A stretch of DNA of 64,000 nt from Nordella sp. HKS 07 (GTDB lineage Bacteria > Pseudomonadota > Alphaproteobacteria > Rhizobiales > Aestuariivirgaceae), in NCBI RefSeq assembly GCF_011046735.1, contig NZ_CP049258.1, positions 620,001 through 684,000 on the forward strand, read 5' to 3'. The notes beneath the pieces were generated by a model. It did not search any database. It was not told the origin of the DNA and was given only the letters and a program-made list of their open reading frames with translations. Below are positions 1-8,266 of this stretch, in pieces; position 1 is the first letter of the stretch; each line of letters starts with the position of its first letter. A program made the translations under genes and the position numbers.

Positions 1-91
1 GCGAAGGTAGTCGGCCAACACGATCCGAACGAGCACCTGCGTCTCTACGGCGAGGACTGTCGCGGCAGCTTCAGTTGTCATTGAGGTCCAG

Positions 92-520
92 CTATGTTGC
101 TGAGTTCCTGGAGTCGACGAGCTTCAACAGCAAGAGATGCCGGGCGATTTCAGCCAGAACACGCTCATGAGTATAGGGCTTGGGTATGAGCGGCGCAACC
201 ACGGAACTGGGAACATCGGATGCTGAGATGTGGCCCGATGTCATGATGCAGCCCGTTGCTGGATGGTTGTCGCGGATGTAGACAGCAAGCTGTAGTCCGT
301 CCATCGGGCCCGCCAAGCGCACATCAGTGAAGACCACCGCGACAGGGACACCGCTATAGAGGATGGCTATAGCGTCCTCAGCCTTAGCCGCCTCCAGCAC
401 GTGGTATCCGGCGCGGCGCAGAGCGTCGCTAATGTCCATGCGGATCAATACCTCGTCCTCCACGATGAGGATCGTCGGTCTATCCCGCTGATTTGGCATT
501 AGTTCCACCGTCACTTGCAT
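92..520 (-). CDS. Single-domain response regulator (CheY-like receiver)
   Basis: Stand-alone phospho-receiver with no output domain, so it probably passes phosphate on or blocks a partner. Numbered from the ATG at 520, the acidic pocket is E21/D22, the phospho-acceptor is D66 in the motif FTDVRL, the conserved Thr/Ser lies in CIMTSGH and the conserved Lys in the motif PKPY. Start choice: ATG at 520 has GAGG six bases upstream; ATG at 499 is possible; the longer frame to 592 adds basic residues unlike a receiver. Receivers of this type in alphaproteobacteria often act with HWE/HisKA_2 kinases, and one lies at 17.7 kb, but nothing here links them directly. Confidence 0.85.
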   Translation of the reverse strand: MQVTVELMPNQRDRPTILIVEDEVLIRMDISDALRRAGYHVLEAAKAEDAIAILYSGVPVAVVFTDVRLAGPMDGLQLAVYIRDNHPATGCIMTSGHISASDVPSSVVAPLIPKPYTHERVLAEIARHLLLLKLVDSRNSAT

Positions 521-987
521 CCGAACCTCATAGCGCAACCACCAACCGGACCTCCCCACCCTTCGTTCCCTAATGGCAGTCAAAACCGGCAAAAATCTTT
601 GAGAGGGTCATCGACAAGACCGGCGAGGGTCAACCCCCGTGGGGCCCTCAGACCCTCAGTATCCCGGATGCCCGCTTCTCGGTTCGCTTTCAGTACATTT
701 TAATGCCGAGTTTTTGGGATAAGGGCCAGATTTTGAAAATTGATCGGCAAAATAGCGGGCACCTCAAAATAACCGCCGCTCTTTACGCATCTCGTCCCGG
801 CGTTGTTGATCATGGCCATCTTCATTTTGCAAGTGCTCGAAACGGTTCCCGAGGTCGAGTTGGTCAAGCGATGAGAAGCAAATGCGTCCGGCAAGGGACG
901 TTACAGGCGGCAAGACGAGCTGGTTAGATCCTTCGTAGGACGGCCGGGAACGTCTGAGCCCAAGGACAATTTCGTCAGATCGGTTGT
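521..987. other. Intergenic stretch with no supported gene
   Basis: Short frames exist on both strands, but none has a recognisable domain or a ribosome-binding site. I see no strong hairpin or tRNA here. Confidence 0.5.
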
Positions 988-1803
988 TCATAATGCATGA
1001 AATCTTGCGCCTTGCTTGCTGACGCGCTCAATCACGACCCGAAGCTCCTCGAAGGACGTCACAAGAAATACGTTGCGCCTCGCTACCCAAGGGGCACCGC
1101 CAGCGAGCACAAGCTTGGCGCGCGCTGCGGTCGCTGCGGCTTGTAGCGCGTCTCCATTCGAGACGGCCCTTTGGCGCGTTAAGATCGCGGAGGCCGATAC
1201 GATGAGCAATTTGGGCTTCAGTTTCTGAAGCAACGAAGGTATTTCCTCCATCGGCGGACCCTCGCCTATAAGCAACACGCGCCAGCCGGCCTCGGCAAGT
1301 ACGAGTTCGGCCAGCGACAGGCCGAGAATGTGTCGCTCGCCTTCCAGGGAGCACAGAACCGCCCGCGGCGCCCGGTCATCGCGAGTAATGTCGCTGGCGC
1401 AGCTAGCGGTCGCGCGGCGCAACGTTTCGCTCGCGATGTGTTCCTCGAAGACTAAGCAGTTGCCGGCCTCCCACCGCCGCCCGAGCTCGACCACCGCCGA
1501 CGCCAACTCATCGGCCACCTGTGCCCAGCTACCGCAGCGCTGGCGGGAGGTCAGCAGCATGGACTTTAGCTGGTGGAAATCCCCGGCCAGGAGAATGTCG
1601 AGCCATAACGACAGCGGCTTTGCAATTTCTGGCGAGAGGGTTGAGGAAATAAGCCGCCGAACTTCGGCCAGGTGAATGCGCCGATGGCCTCCAGGCGTCC
1701 GTTCGGCGTGTAGGAGACCGCTGTCGACCCAACGTTGGATGGTCGCCGGCGCTACACCAAGCCGGCGCGCCGCCTCACCAGTCGCGACGATTTCTCGTTT
1801 CAT
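988..1803 (-). CDS. MerR-type HTH + cobalamin-binding regulator, CarH/LitR-like
   Basis: Transcription factor with an N-terminal MerR-type winged helix (ATIQRWVDSGLLHAER, then PGGHRRI) and a C-terminal B12-binding region. Numbered from ATG 1803, it carries the Wx9EH signature of CarH photoreceptors (W111, E121, H122) and an ExHxxG motif with H158 as the likely lower cobalt ligand. In CarH proteins dark adenosylcobalamin-bound tetramers repress DNA and light disassembles them. The start at 1803 is preferred over 1845 because homologues begin just before the HTH and AGGG lies upstream. It is divergent from the DUF1254 gene, with a 211-bp shared upstream region that could hold its operator. No carotenoid or photolyase genes are adjacent, so the target is unknown. 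Confidence 0.8.
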   Translation of the reverse strand: MKREIVATGEAARRLGVAPATIQRWVDSGLLHAERTPGGHRRIHLAEVRRLISSTLSPEIAKPLSLWLDILLAGDFHQLKSMLLTSRQRCGSWAQVADELASAVVELGRRWEAGNCLVFEEHIASETLRRATASCASDITRDDRAPRAVLCSLEGERHILGLSLAELVLAEAGWRVLLIGEGPPMEEIPSLLQKLKPKLLIVSASAILTRQRAVSNGDALQAAATAARAKLVLAGGAPWVARRNVFLVTSFEELRVVIERVSKQGARFHAL

Positions 1804-2014
1804 TGAACCCTGTCTTCGGAGCTCTTGTATTGCTATATGCGGCAATTCTGCAAGAGGAATCCGGCTCTGCTAGTGAATTGAGCGATTTTTATGTCATAGA
1901 ATCGCCCAAATCATATCCAATTGTCCGAGCCCAGTGCAACCTTCGGACCATGAGCCGGTCACTTGAATGCATGACCGTGACGTTTCGGGCCAACTGATCG
2001 AGGAACAGCCGATC

Positions 2015-3502
2015 ATGTTCAACAACCGAGCAGGTATGTTGGCCGGAACCCTGGCGCAGAATGCCGACTCGGAAACCACAGTCATCGAGACGCGTTTTGG
2101 TGCGTTGACGTTCGTTGACTCGCTGCCCACTGAGGAAACAAGGCAGAAGCTTTATGACGAGCTAGATTATCAAAGGGCCGTGCAAGCCATCTTATGGGCC
2201 GAGCCTGCCATCAACAACGCGTTGTTTCGGCGGGCCATGGACGTCGCCGGCGTACCCGATCTTGGCGCGATGATCTACGACAAGCGCATGCAGCCGGGTC
2301 AGGAGGCGCTGACCCCGAACCAAAGCGTGATATATCTTTACGATCGGATTGATTTGAGCGATGACCAGCCGGTTATCTATGTCGCGCCGCCGGGTCCCAT
2401 CAACGCCGGCTTCTTCGACATGTGGATGCGACCGATCCACGACTTCGGAATCGTCGGACCGAACAAAGGCAAGGGTGACAAGATTGTCGTCCTGCCGCCT
2501 CACTACGCTGGCGAAATGCCGGCCGGGTATCATCCGATCCAGTCGAAGACCAATCAGCTGTTCACAATCACGCGTGTGTTCGTCAATGAGACCATGAGTG
2601 AGAAGCAGGGTACCGCGCTGGTTCGGGAGATACAAACTTACCGACTGTCAGACGCCGCCAATCCGCCCGCAAAATCCTTCGTTCTGATGGGCGATCCAGC
2701 CGGGGGCGGCAAGGAGTTCCGCATGAATAGACCCACGGGGCTCGACTACTGGCGGCTCCTGCATCAGATTGTAAACGATGAGACGCTTGAAGAGCGTGAC
2801 CGTATCCCGCTCGGCAATCTGGCCTCGATTGGAATCGAGCGGGGTAAACCTTTCGCTCCCGATCCTCGCATGGAGAAGATTTTGGTCGACGCGGAACGGA
2901 CTGGCAAAGCGATCATGGTTAATGAGGCCTTCTCGCCGCGCGCCATCCCAGAGGGCATAGAAAAGCACTTCTATCCTTGCACGCAATGGGAGAACGTCCA
3001 GCTCTTGCCGGACATGAGTCAGACTGGACAGAATTTCGATTATGTGGTCAACCGGATGGTGGCGTTCTATCAGGCAAATGGCGCGCAACTCTTTTGGACA
3101 CCTCGCGACTTCCCGCCCGGTTTCGGCCAGAAATACCTTGGCGCGTACAAGGACGACTGGGGCGACTGGCTTAAAGGCGAGCACAGCTATCTCTTGCGTG
3201 TGCCAGCAAACGTGCCAGTCAAGGATTTTTGGTCGGTCGCCGTATACGACGTCGGGACACGCGCGCTGATCGAGACGCCGCAGCATCTCGCCGAGCTCAA
3301 TCCGAAAGTCCAGAAGCTCAAGACCGACGCGGACGGCTCGATTGATCTCTGTTTTGGTCCGACCGCGCCTCCGGGAATGGAGACGAACTGGGTGCAGACG
3401 ATTCCAGGCCGGGCCTGGTTCGCATATTTCCGTTTCTACGGTCCGACGGAAGCCTTCTATGACAAGAGCTGGCAACTGCCTGATGTTGTGAAGCTCGACT
3501 AG
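2015..3502 (+). CDS. DUF1254/DUF1214 domain protein
   Basis: About 495 residues. The N-terminal DUF1254 part includes the motif DQPVIYVAPPGP, and the C-terminal DUF1214 part includes FWSVAVYD and ends near WFAYFRFYGP. No enzymatic activity is firmly established for the family. Many members are exported, but no signal peptide is visible from ATG 2015 (GAGGA about ten bases upstream) or from the alternative ATG 1967. The gene is full length and intact. It is followed by the fossil of another family member at 3570, which suggests that this locus once held two copies. Confidence 0.8.
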   Translation: MFNNRAGMLAGTLAQNADSETTVIETRFGALTFVDSLPTEETRQKLYDELDYQRAVQAILWAEPAINNALFRRAMDVAGVPDLGAMIYDKRMQPGQEALTPNQSVIYLYDRIDLSDDQPVIYVAPPGPINAGFFDMWMRPIHDFGIVGPNKGKGDKIVVLPPHYAGEMPAGYHPIQSKTNQLFTITRVFVNETMSEKQGTALVREIQTYRLSDAANPPAKSFVLMGDPAGGGKEFRMNRPTGLDYWRLLHQIVNDETLEERDRIPLGNLASIGIERGKPFAPDPRMEKILVDAERTGKAIMVNEAFSPRAIPEGIEKHFYPCTQWENVQLLPDMSQTGQNFDYVVNRMVAFYQANGAQLFWTPRDFPPGFGQKYLGAYKDDWGDWLKGEHSYLLRVPANVPVKDFWSVAVYDVGTRALIETPQHLAELNPKVQKLKTDADGSIDLCFGPTAPPGMETNWVQTIPGRAWFAYFRFYGPTEAFYDKSWQLPDVVKLD

Positions 3503-3569
3503 CGCTTCAACCATCGACGCGATCAGAGAATAACCAGTCCGGTCGCGTGGTTCGACGCCCGCGCCATCT

Positions 3570-3782
3570 TTGGCATTGGCGGCTTGCTTGCTGCCACCGG
3601 CGTTCGTGCAGGTACAAACGCCCACTCCGCGCAACGCCGATTCTATCCGCGGCACACCGGAGGGCGCCATCATGCCGGAGGAATACGCTTGGGTTCTGGG
3701 CCGATTTATTTATCTCTGGGGCTGGCCGATGGCGAACACGCACGGCCGGGCGGCGGCGATGCTGAAAGTTACCGAACCAGGG
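3570..3782 (+). pseudogene. DUF1254 N-terminal fragment
   Basis: A short hydrophobic leader is followed by the motif EEYAWVLGRFIYLWGWPMAN, which resembles the start of DUF1254 proteins. Homology stops after about 65 residues, where a different gene remnant begins in another frame. It lies directly after an intact DUF1254/1214 gene. Confidence 0.5.
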
Positions 3783-3948
3783 GGGCACCGTCGCCGACAT
3801 CCTGATGGCGCACGTGCTCTCGTGCATCAAGGACGAGGGGTTGAGCGTGCCGTATCCGGGAATCGCGTCTTATCGGGATCGGTGCCTGGCTCGGCCCGCA
3901 TGGAAGCGGGCCGTCAAGGCATACTGCGCCCGGGTCGAGGCGGGATAG
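3783..3948 (+). pseudogene. Glutathione S-transferase C-terminal fragment
   Basis: Read in the frame ending at the TAG at 3946, the segment encodes TVADILMAHVLS followed by YPGIASYRDRCLARPAWKRA, the typical end of a GST C-terminal domain. The N-terminal thioredoxin-like half is absent. It joins the DUF1254 fragment, so the two form a deletion scar. Confidence 0.5.
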
Positions 3949-4220
3949 ATCGACATCATCGGCCAAGCCGCGTCTAACGCCACCTCCGCCGGAAGGTCCT
4001 AGCTTGCTGTGCCGCCAGGGCATGAGCCCACGACTTGGCATTGAGCGAGGGTAAGGGGCTGACCTCGGCGCGGTTGCCGCCGCTGGACCCGCGCCGGCGC
4101 ATTCGGAGATTTCTTATCCTGTGATAAAAAATCGGGCCTAAGCAGGTCGCCGCCCCGTGCAATTATGAGCCTTCACAATTCTGTTCCGGCATCTAGGCTC
4201 ATCCGGGATGGAGGCACCCA

Positions 4221-4663
4221 ATGAGAGTTTTGCTAGTCGCCGCCCTTTTGTGCACCACATGGTCGCCTTTGGCGCTCGCTGAGGACGAGCCCACAACATA
4301 CATCTGCAAGACGGAGCAAACGACGGGCTTTTCCTACAAGAACGGCGTCTGGAAACCTCAAAATGAATGGAAGCAATCGACGTTTGTCCTCCAGTACATG
4401 GGGGGCATGCCCGAAAAGTCGTATTGGGTTCTCACAAGACTCGGATTCCCTCTGGCGTTGGCTGATTGTGATGACAGCTACCTCGACTCATCCAAAAAAA
4501 GCGGGTGCGGGGGCCCCTTATTACCTGCACCGGCATCTCGGAGATGGAGATGAACACAACGACGCGGGCATTCATCTACTCGAACATCCAAAACTTTGTG
4601 GATGATTTCGATCAGGAAAATACAACGCCAACACTCAGCATAGGCAAGTGCTCGCCGTTCTAA
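4221..4663 (+). pseudogene. Secreted hypothetical protein, frameshifted
   Basis: Starts with a clear Sec signal peptide (MRVLLVAALLCTTWSPLALA), then about 90 residues of unrecognised sequence with paired cysteines. The first frame ends at 4553. In the +1 frame the coding pattern continues from about 4500 (ITCTGISEM and onward) to a TAA at 4661. The break lies between an A7 run and a G5/C4 run near 4494-4520. The intact protein would be about 147 residues. The function is unknown. Confidence 0.5.
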
Positions 4664-4775
4664 TCATAAAAGGGAAAACCAGCGTGCTTGCGCCCATGGT
4701 GAGACATTCTGGGATCGCTCCCCGGCAGCCCTGTTCACCCGAAACTTTGAAATATCACCACTCGCTGCCGAAGTG

Positions 4776-5540
4776 CTAGCTCAAGCCGACGCGCACGGCA
4801 CTGAAGGCATTGTCAAATTTGGTGTCGCCCGTGAGCTCGACGTTGCCCAGGAACATCTCGGTGTCGCCAAGATCGGTATAGCGGTATTCGATATTGGCGC
4901 TCAACTCGTCGGTAAAGGCATATTCGAACCCGCCGCCGAGCGTCCAGCCCCAGCGCGTCTCCGTGTCGTCCAAGTTGCCACCGGCAAAGTCGGGTTGCTT
5001 GATCTTCATGTCCACGCCACCGACGGCCGCACCGCCCGTCACATAGATCAGGGCACGATCCATCGCATAGCCAAGACGCAATCTGAGGGATCCCAGCCAG
5101 TCAATGTCCTGCTCGATTTTGCCAAGCGGAGTAAAGACTGTGAACATGATGTTCGTGTCACCCGAAAGGTCAGCAAACTCGAGGTCGCCCTCGACGCCGA
5201 GCACAAAACTATCGACCTGCCAGTTGTATCCGGCATGGGCCCCGCCGAGCCAGCCATCCATGCCAATCTTGCTGTCCTCGCTGGGTTCGATAATCACGTC
5301 GTCGCTGCTGGTATTGAAGATGCCCGTCGCCAGGATGACCGGGCCGAGCGCGTCTCGATCGAACTTCACATCGTTCTGACCCGAGCCATAGCCGCCTTGG
5401 AGCCCGATATAAGGCCCCGTCCAGTCGTATAGAGGTTCGACAAGATCGCAGCCTGTGCCCCGCTCACCATCAGCGCCGACGCAGCGCCAGCCAATATTGT
5501 CTTGCTGACGAACTGCGATTGTAAGAATGCCGCCCGGTGT
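4776..5540 (-). pseudogene. Outer-membrane beta-barrel protein (Omp25/31-like), broken at both ends
   Basis: The body has the usual small porin pattern: DWTGPYIGLQGGYG start, repeated glycine/aromatic strands, and EYRYTDLGD before the last strands. The signal peptide (SKTILAGAASALMVSGAQA) lies in another frame and meets the mature part at a missing base near 5450; that frame has no ATG upstream. At the end VRVGLS is followed by TAG, whereas the family ends with an aromatic strand. One base change to Tyr would give SYHF. Both defects would prevent export or barrel assembly. Confidence 0.65.
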
Positions 5541-5691
5541 GATCAAAAAGCCACAAAAGCGGCAGCCTTGTTGCCGGATTCCATCTGGGACATGACAGAT
5601 ACGGGTTTTCAACTTGAGATGTTAGGCGCGCGTCGATTCCCGTCACAGGCCCCAAGGTCCAATAGGTAGCCTCGTGCGGATGGCCTATCTT

Positions 5692-5779
5692 GGGTTGTCC
5701 TCTCTTTTTTGCCGAAGGAGCGGACGGAACCCAAGTGCCCCGTCCATCGGCCGCCCTAGCCGTGGGCGGGGTTTTCTCA
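5692..5779 (+). ncRNA. sRNA-like unit A1
   Basis: TATCTT box at 5686-5691, GTCC at 5697 and GGAC at 5722 as possible 5' stem, then CCCCG...CGGGGTTTTCT as terminator. The weakest of the A-type units. Confidence 0.3.
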
Positions 5780-5823
5780 TAAACCTAAGGTCCAATATCC
5801 AGCCGTCGCAATCAGAATAGGCT

Positions 5824-5909
5824 AAGCTGTCCGCTCGGCAGCGGACATCTCCCACAGGTCCTGGGAGGGGAAGCCCGTCGACGAGGTACCGACCCGGGCG
5901 GGGCTTTCT
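5824..5909 (+). ncRNA. sRNA-like unit A2
   Basis: TAGGCT box at 5818-5823, perfect 6-bp stem GTCCGC (5829-5834)/GCGGAC (5841-5846), second hairpin CTCCCA...TGGGAG, then a GC-rich terminator ending GGGGCTTTCT. Confidence 0.4.
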
Positions 5910-5971
5910 CATTGACGAATTGGTCCCAGCCTTGTGATCTGTTTACGCCACCTACGGACTCCCGCTAGGCT

Positions 5972-6058
5972 GGTGGTGTCCGCCCCGCCATACCCCCCGG
6001 AGGGGCCGACACCCGAACCTGACCCCGCCCTTGGCCCTCACGCTAAGGCGGGGTTTTA
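5972..6058 (+). ncRNA. sRNA-like unit B1
   Basis: TAGGCT box at 5966-5971, hairpin GTGTC (5976-5980) with CCCC/GGGG inner pairs and GACAC (6008-6012) enclosing a C-rich loop, then a perfect terminator ACCCCGCC (6022-6029)/GGCGGGGTTTT (6047-6057). Confidence 0.4.
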
Positions 6059-6105
6059 TATCCACCAAGGTCGCATATTCGCCCGCCGCGATTCGAGAGT
6101 ACGCT

Positions 6106-6178
6106 GAGCCGTCCGCCGCGCAAGGACGACTACTCTCCCCCTGCGAGGGAAGCCCCGCTCCGCCGGGCGGGGCTTTTT
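6106..6178 (+). ncRNA. sRNA-like unit A3
   Basis: TACGCT box at 6100-6105, GTCC (6111-6114)/GGAC (6124-6127) stem, linker CTCTCCCCCTGCGAGGG, terminator AGCCCCGC (6151-6158)/GCGGGGCTTTTT ending at 6178. Confidence 0.4.
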
Positions 6179-6260
6179 CATTAGTGGGAGCCGGCGTTGT
6201 GATCTTCTTAAGCAATCAAATTGCGCGCACTTTATGCTGCGTACGGATTCCCGCTAGGGT

Positions 6261-6345
6261 GGTGATGTCCGCCTCGCCAATCCCTGGTGGGCCGGCACCG
6301 AAGGAAAGCCCCGCCTGGCCGCCCTCGCCTTGGCGGGGCTTTCTC
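6261..6345 (+). ncRNA. sRNA-like unit B2
   Basis: TAGGGT box at 6255-6260 in the same surroundings as unit B1 (ACGGAnTCCCGCTAGG), a 5' hairpin starting at GTCCGCC, and terminator GCCCCGCC (6308-6315)/GGCGGGGCTTTCT. Confidence 0.4.
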
Positions 6346-6615
6346 AGCGCCCGAACGCACGCACCTTCACTGTCACCTGGCGGACGGTGATCGTCTTGTT
6401 CGCCGACTATCACGCCTTCTCGGCCAGTTCCTGCAGGTTGAGAACGTGCACCCCGCGTGATGACAGTCGCTCAACCGCGCGGACATAGGGCCGATCCGGG
6501 ACCGCGAGCGTATCTGAAGGTCGGCATTGCGCTCGCAGAATTGCCTGATCAACTGGTTTGTCTCGACCGGCTTTCCCCAAGGTCCAATAATCGCGGCATG
6601 TTGATGGCCTATGCT

Positions 6616-6694
6616 GGGTCATCTGCTGTCCACCCCCCGATGGACGGACGCCCGAAGAACCCCGTCCATGGCCTCGCCTCGGGCGGGGTTTTCT
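6616..6694 (+). ncRNA. sRNA-like unit A4
   Basis: Preceded by AAGGTCCAAT, as in A1 and A2. TATGCT box at 6610-6615, stem GTCCA (6628-6632)/TGGAC (6641-6645) with an exposed C-run loop, terminator CCCCG...CGGGGTTTTCT. Confidence 0.4.
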
Positions 6695-6756
6695 TACCCG
6701 CCGGGGAGCCTCAATAAAGTTTAACTTTACCGCTTCTAAACGCCCTCTATACGTCT

Positions 6757-6890
6757 TACGTCCGCTAGCCAGCCAACAGCAAGGCGCGGACATCTTCTGG
6801 GAGGAAGCCCCGTTTTCCAACCCCCGGTCACGGGGGTTCTTCGAAGAGAAAACCTCGTCATGAAGCGGACGGCGACATGGCGGGGTTTTT
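6757..6890 (+). ncRNA. sRNA-like unit C (divergent, longest)
   Basis: TATACG box at 6748-6753, stem GTCCGC (6760-6765)/GCGGAC (6786-6791), hairpin CTTCT/GGGAGGAAG, strong hairpin CCCCCGGTCACGGGGG near 6820-6836, and a final GGCGGGGTTTTTC. It may hold two terminators. Confidence 0.35.
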
Positions 6891-7222
6891 CATTTCCCGC
6901 ACGGCTAATCAGGGTCTCCCGTACCGAGGGCTTGCAGCGCCCCATAACGCTCGAGGTGGGCGTTGACCTTGTCGAGGCCGAGTTCATAAAGATCGCCAAC
7001 GCCCGGTCCCCATGACCGCCGGCGTCACCCCTCTGGCCTTGCCTAGCTTGCCGGGGCTAAAGTTGAGATCGCCGGGAGGGATTGCACACTCCCTGCGGCA
7101 GCCCCGTTGGAACCCCTTCCGGTTTCACCCCAAAATTTGTAGGTTGTTGCCCCAGATGTTGCCCCAGACCAAACGAGGCCATCTTGTTATCTTCAGAGTT
7201 TAGTCTAAGTCTTTGATTTCAT

Positions 7223-7268
7223 TGGCGAGCCCGGATGGGTTCGAACCATCGACCCTCTGATTAAAAGT
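7223..7268 (-). tRNA. tRNA-Lys(TTT) 3' half (remnant)
   Basis: Read on the minus strand, the segment runs from an anticodon loop with TTT through variable region, T-arm (GATGG-TTCGAAC-CCATC) and acceptor 3' side to encoded CCA. The 5' half is absent, since similarity stops in the anticodon stem. This is what remains when an element using a tRNA 3' end as attachment site leaves or decays. Confidence 0.6.
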
Positions 7269-7280
7269 GAGATGCACACA

Positions 7281-7339
7281 CGCAGGACTTAAAATCCTGA
7301 GCCCACAAGGCGTCCCGGTTCGATCCCCGGAGGGGGCAC
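7281..7339 (+). tRNA. tRNA-Leu(TAA) 3' half (remnant)
   Basis: Anticodon stem-loop CAGGA-CTTAAAA-TCCTG, long class II variable arm, T-arm with TTCGATC and acceptor 3' side GGGGGCAC. D-arm and 5' acceptor are missing, so it is not a functional tRNA. Confidence 0.6.
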
Positions 7340-7340
7340 A

Positions 7341-7399
7341 CGCAAGATTTAGGTTCCTGTGGGGGTGCCGGTGGGATTCTCGTCCCTCCGCCCCCACCA
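7341..7399 (+). tRNA. tRNA-Leu(TAG) 3' half (remnant)
   Basis: Begins CGCAAGATTTAGGTTC, containing a Leu(TAG) anticodon loop, then a long variable arm, an eroded T-arm (GGGATTCTCGTCCC) and CCCCCACCA. It follows the Leu(TAA) half directly, and both begin with the string CACACGCA. Confidence 0.55.
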
Positions 7400-7635
7400 C
7401 GGCGACCTTCGGCGCACCATGACCTCGATCATCGGTGGCCGTGATTCCTCGCCGCCGGCGGTGACGCCGCGCTCCTGCAGCGCGACGACGCCGAGCTCCT
7501 CGACCAGCATATGACGCGCGAACCGGCTGGCATCCTCAACGATCACGGTCCGCACGCCATTGCCCTCGATGCGATCCAGCAGGGCAGCGATGCCCGGACG
7601 CGGTCGATGGCATCGGCGCGTACCGCTGCTAAATT
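7400..7635 (-). pseudogene. Serine recombinase fragment
   Basis: On the minus strand the segment RPGIAALLDRIEGNGVRTVI followed by VEDASRFARHMLVEELG matches the catalytic domain of large or invertase-type serine recombinases. There is no start codon context and no C-terminal domain. It abuts the tRNA 3' halves, which fits a decayed integrative element. Confidence 0.55.
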
Positions 7636-7639
7636 CCAT

Positions 7640-8266
7640 GTTAAGATTGTGGAAAGGTCACCTCATTCAATATCTGGTGACTCGCAGAATCATCCGCGCC
7701 AGGGCGAGAATGATGAGCGACGAGCGCCTCTGAGAGAAAAAGCCGCGAAGAGTACCATCCAGCTCAGTCCCCGCGGGTGGCGCGCGTCCTTCCTCCCTTC
7801 AGGGCCATGGAAGCGAACATGCCGAACATTGTTCGCCGAATTTCGCAGGTGTTCGGAGCGAACGAACACGAACACACTCCTTTAGGAGTGTTCGTATGTT
7901 CGCCACCTTGTTCGGTGACTTAGCCCCTAAACCGCAGTTCCGAATATCCGCTTCCGGGTGCGTAGCGGACATCTTTGCTCAGGCCGTGGAGTTCCGCTTA
8001 TGACCCTAACCGGACCTCAGAAGAACTAGGTGAACCGTCACTGGACTGCGTTGTCCTGGAGGTCGTTGGCGAACTATCCGGCATTTGGGCGGACAGAACC
8101 TCCATAACGAATGCGGCCGCCGCTTTCTCGGAAGTACCCATTGATTCGGGAGGCTTGCTGTTTGTCTCTCGAAGCTGTCCGGGATGACCACAGAAATGTC
8201 TCCTTGCCAAGAAACTTACGCGTTCGGTATGACCGCGTGATAGGTTTCCTTGTCGAGGAGCGATAC
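7640..8266. other. Intergenic stretch with an inverted repeat
   Basis: No convincing gene. An 8-bp inverted repeat ACACTCCT/AGGAGTGT with a 2-nt loop lies near 7874-7891. A TCCGCTT...AGCGGACAT motif, also seen around the neighbouring cyclase genes, lies near 7948-7970. Confidence 0.4.

Larger units (their letters stand above)
5650..6895 (+). repeat. Tandem array of about seven small-RNA-like units
   Basis: This non-coding tract repeats one architecture: an AAGGTCCAAT-type or TTGTGATCT-type block, a TAnGCT-like box, a 5' hairpin made of GTCC and GGAC arms, a C-rich or purine-rich linker, and a GC-rich hairpin with a T run (GCCCCGCC...GGCGGGGCTTT). Primary sequence differs between units while the plan is kept, as expected of a diverging RNA gene family rather than a simple repeat. 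Units are listed separately. Between 6346 and 6578 one unit is missing, and the minus strand there reads like the end of an unknown protein (DTLAVPDRPYVRAVERLSSR). Confidence 0.5.

Noticed and set aside
4773-5432. Plus-strand open frame of 219 codons
   Set aside because: It lies opposite the barrel-protein remnant, whose strand pattern is clear on the minus strand; the plus product has no family pattern.
5650-6895. CRISPR array
   Set aside because: Units differ in length and sequence, have no constant repeat and unique spacers of fixed size, and end in terminator hairpins; no cas gene is nearby.
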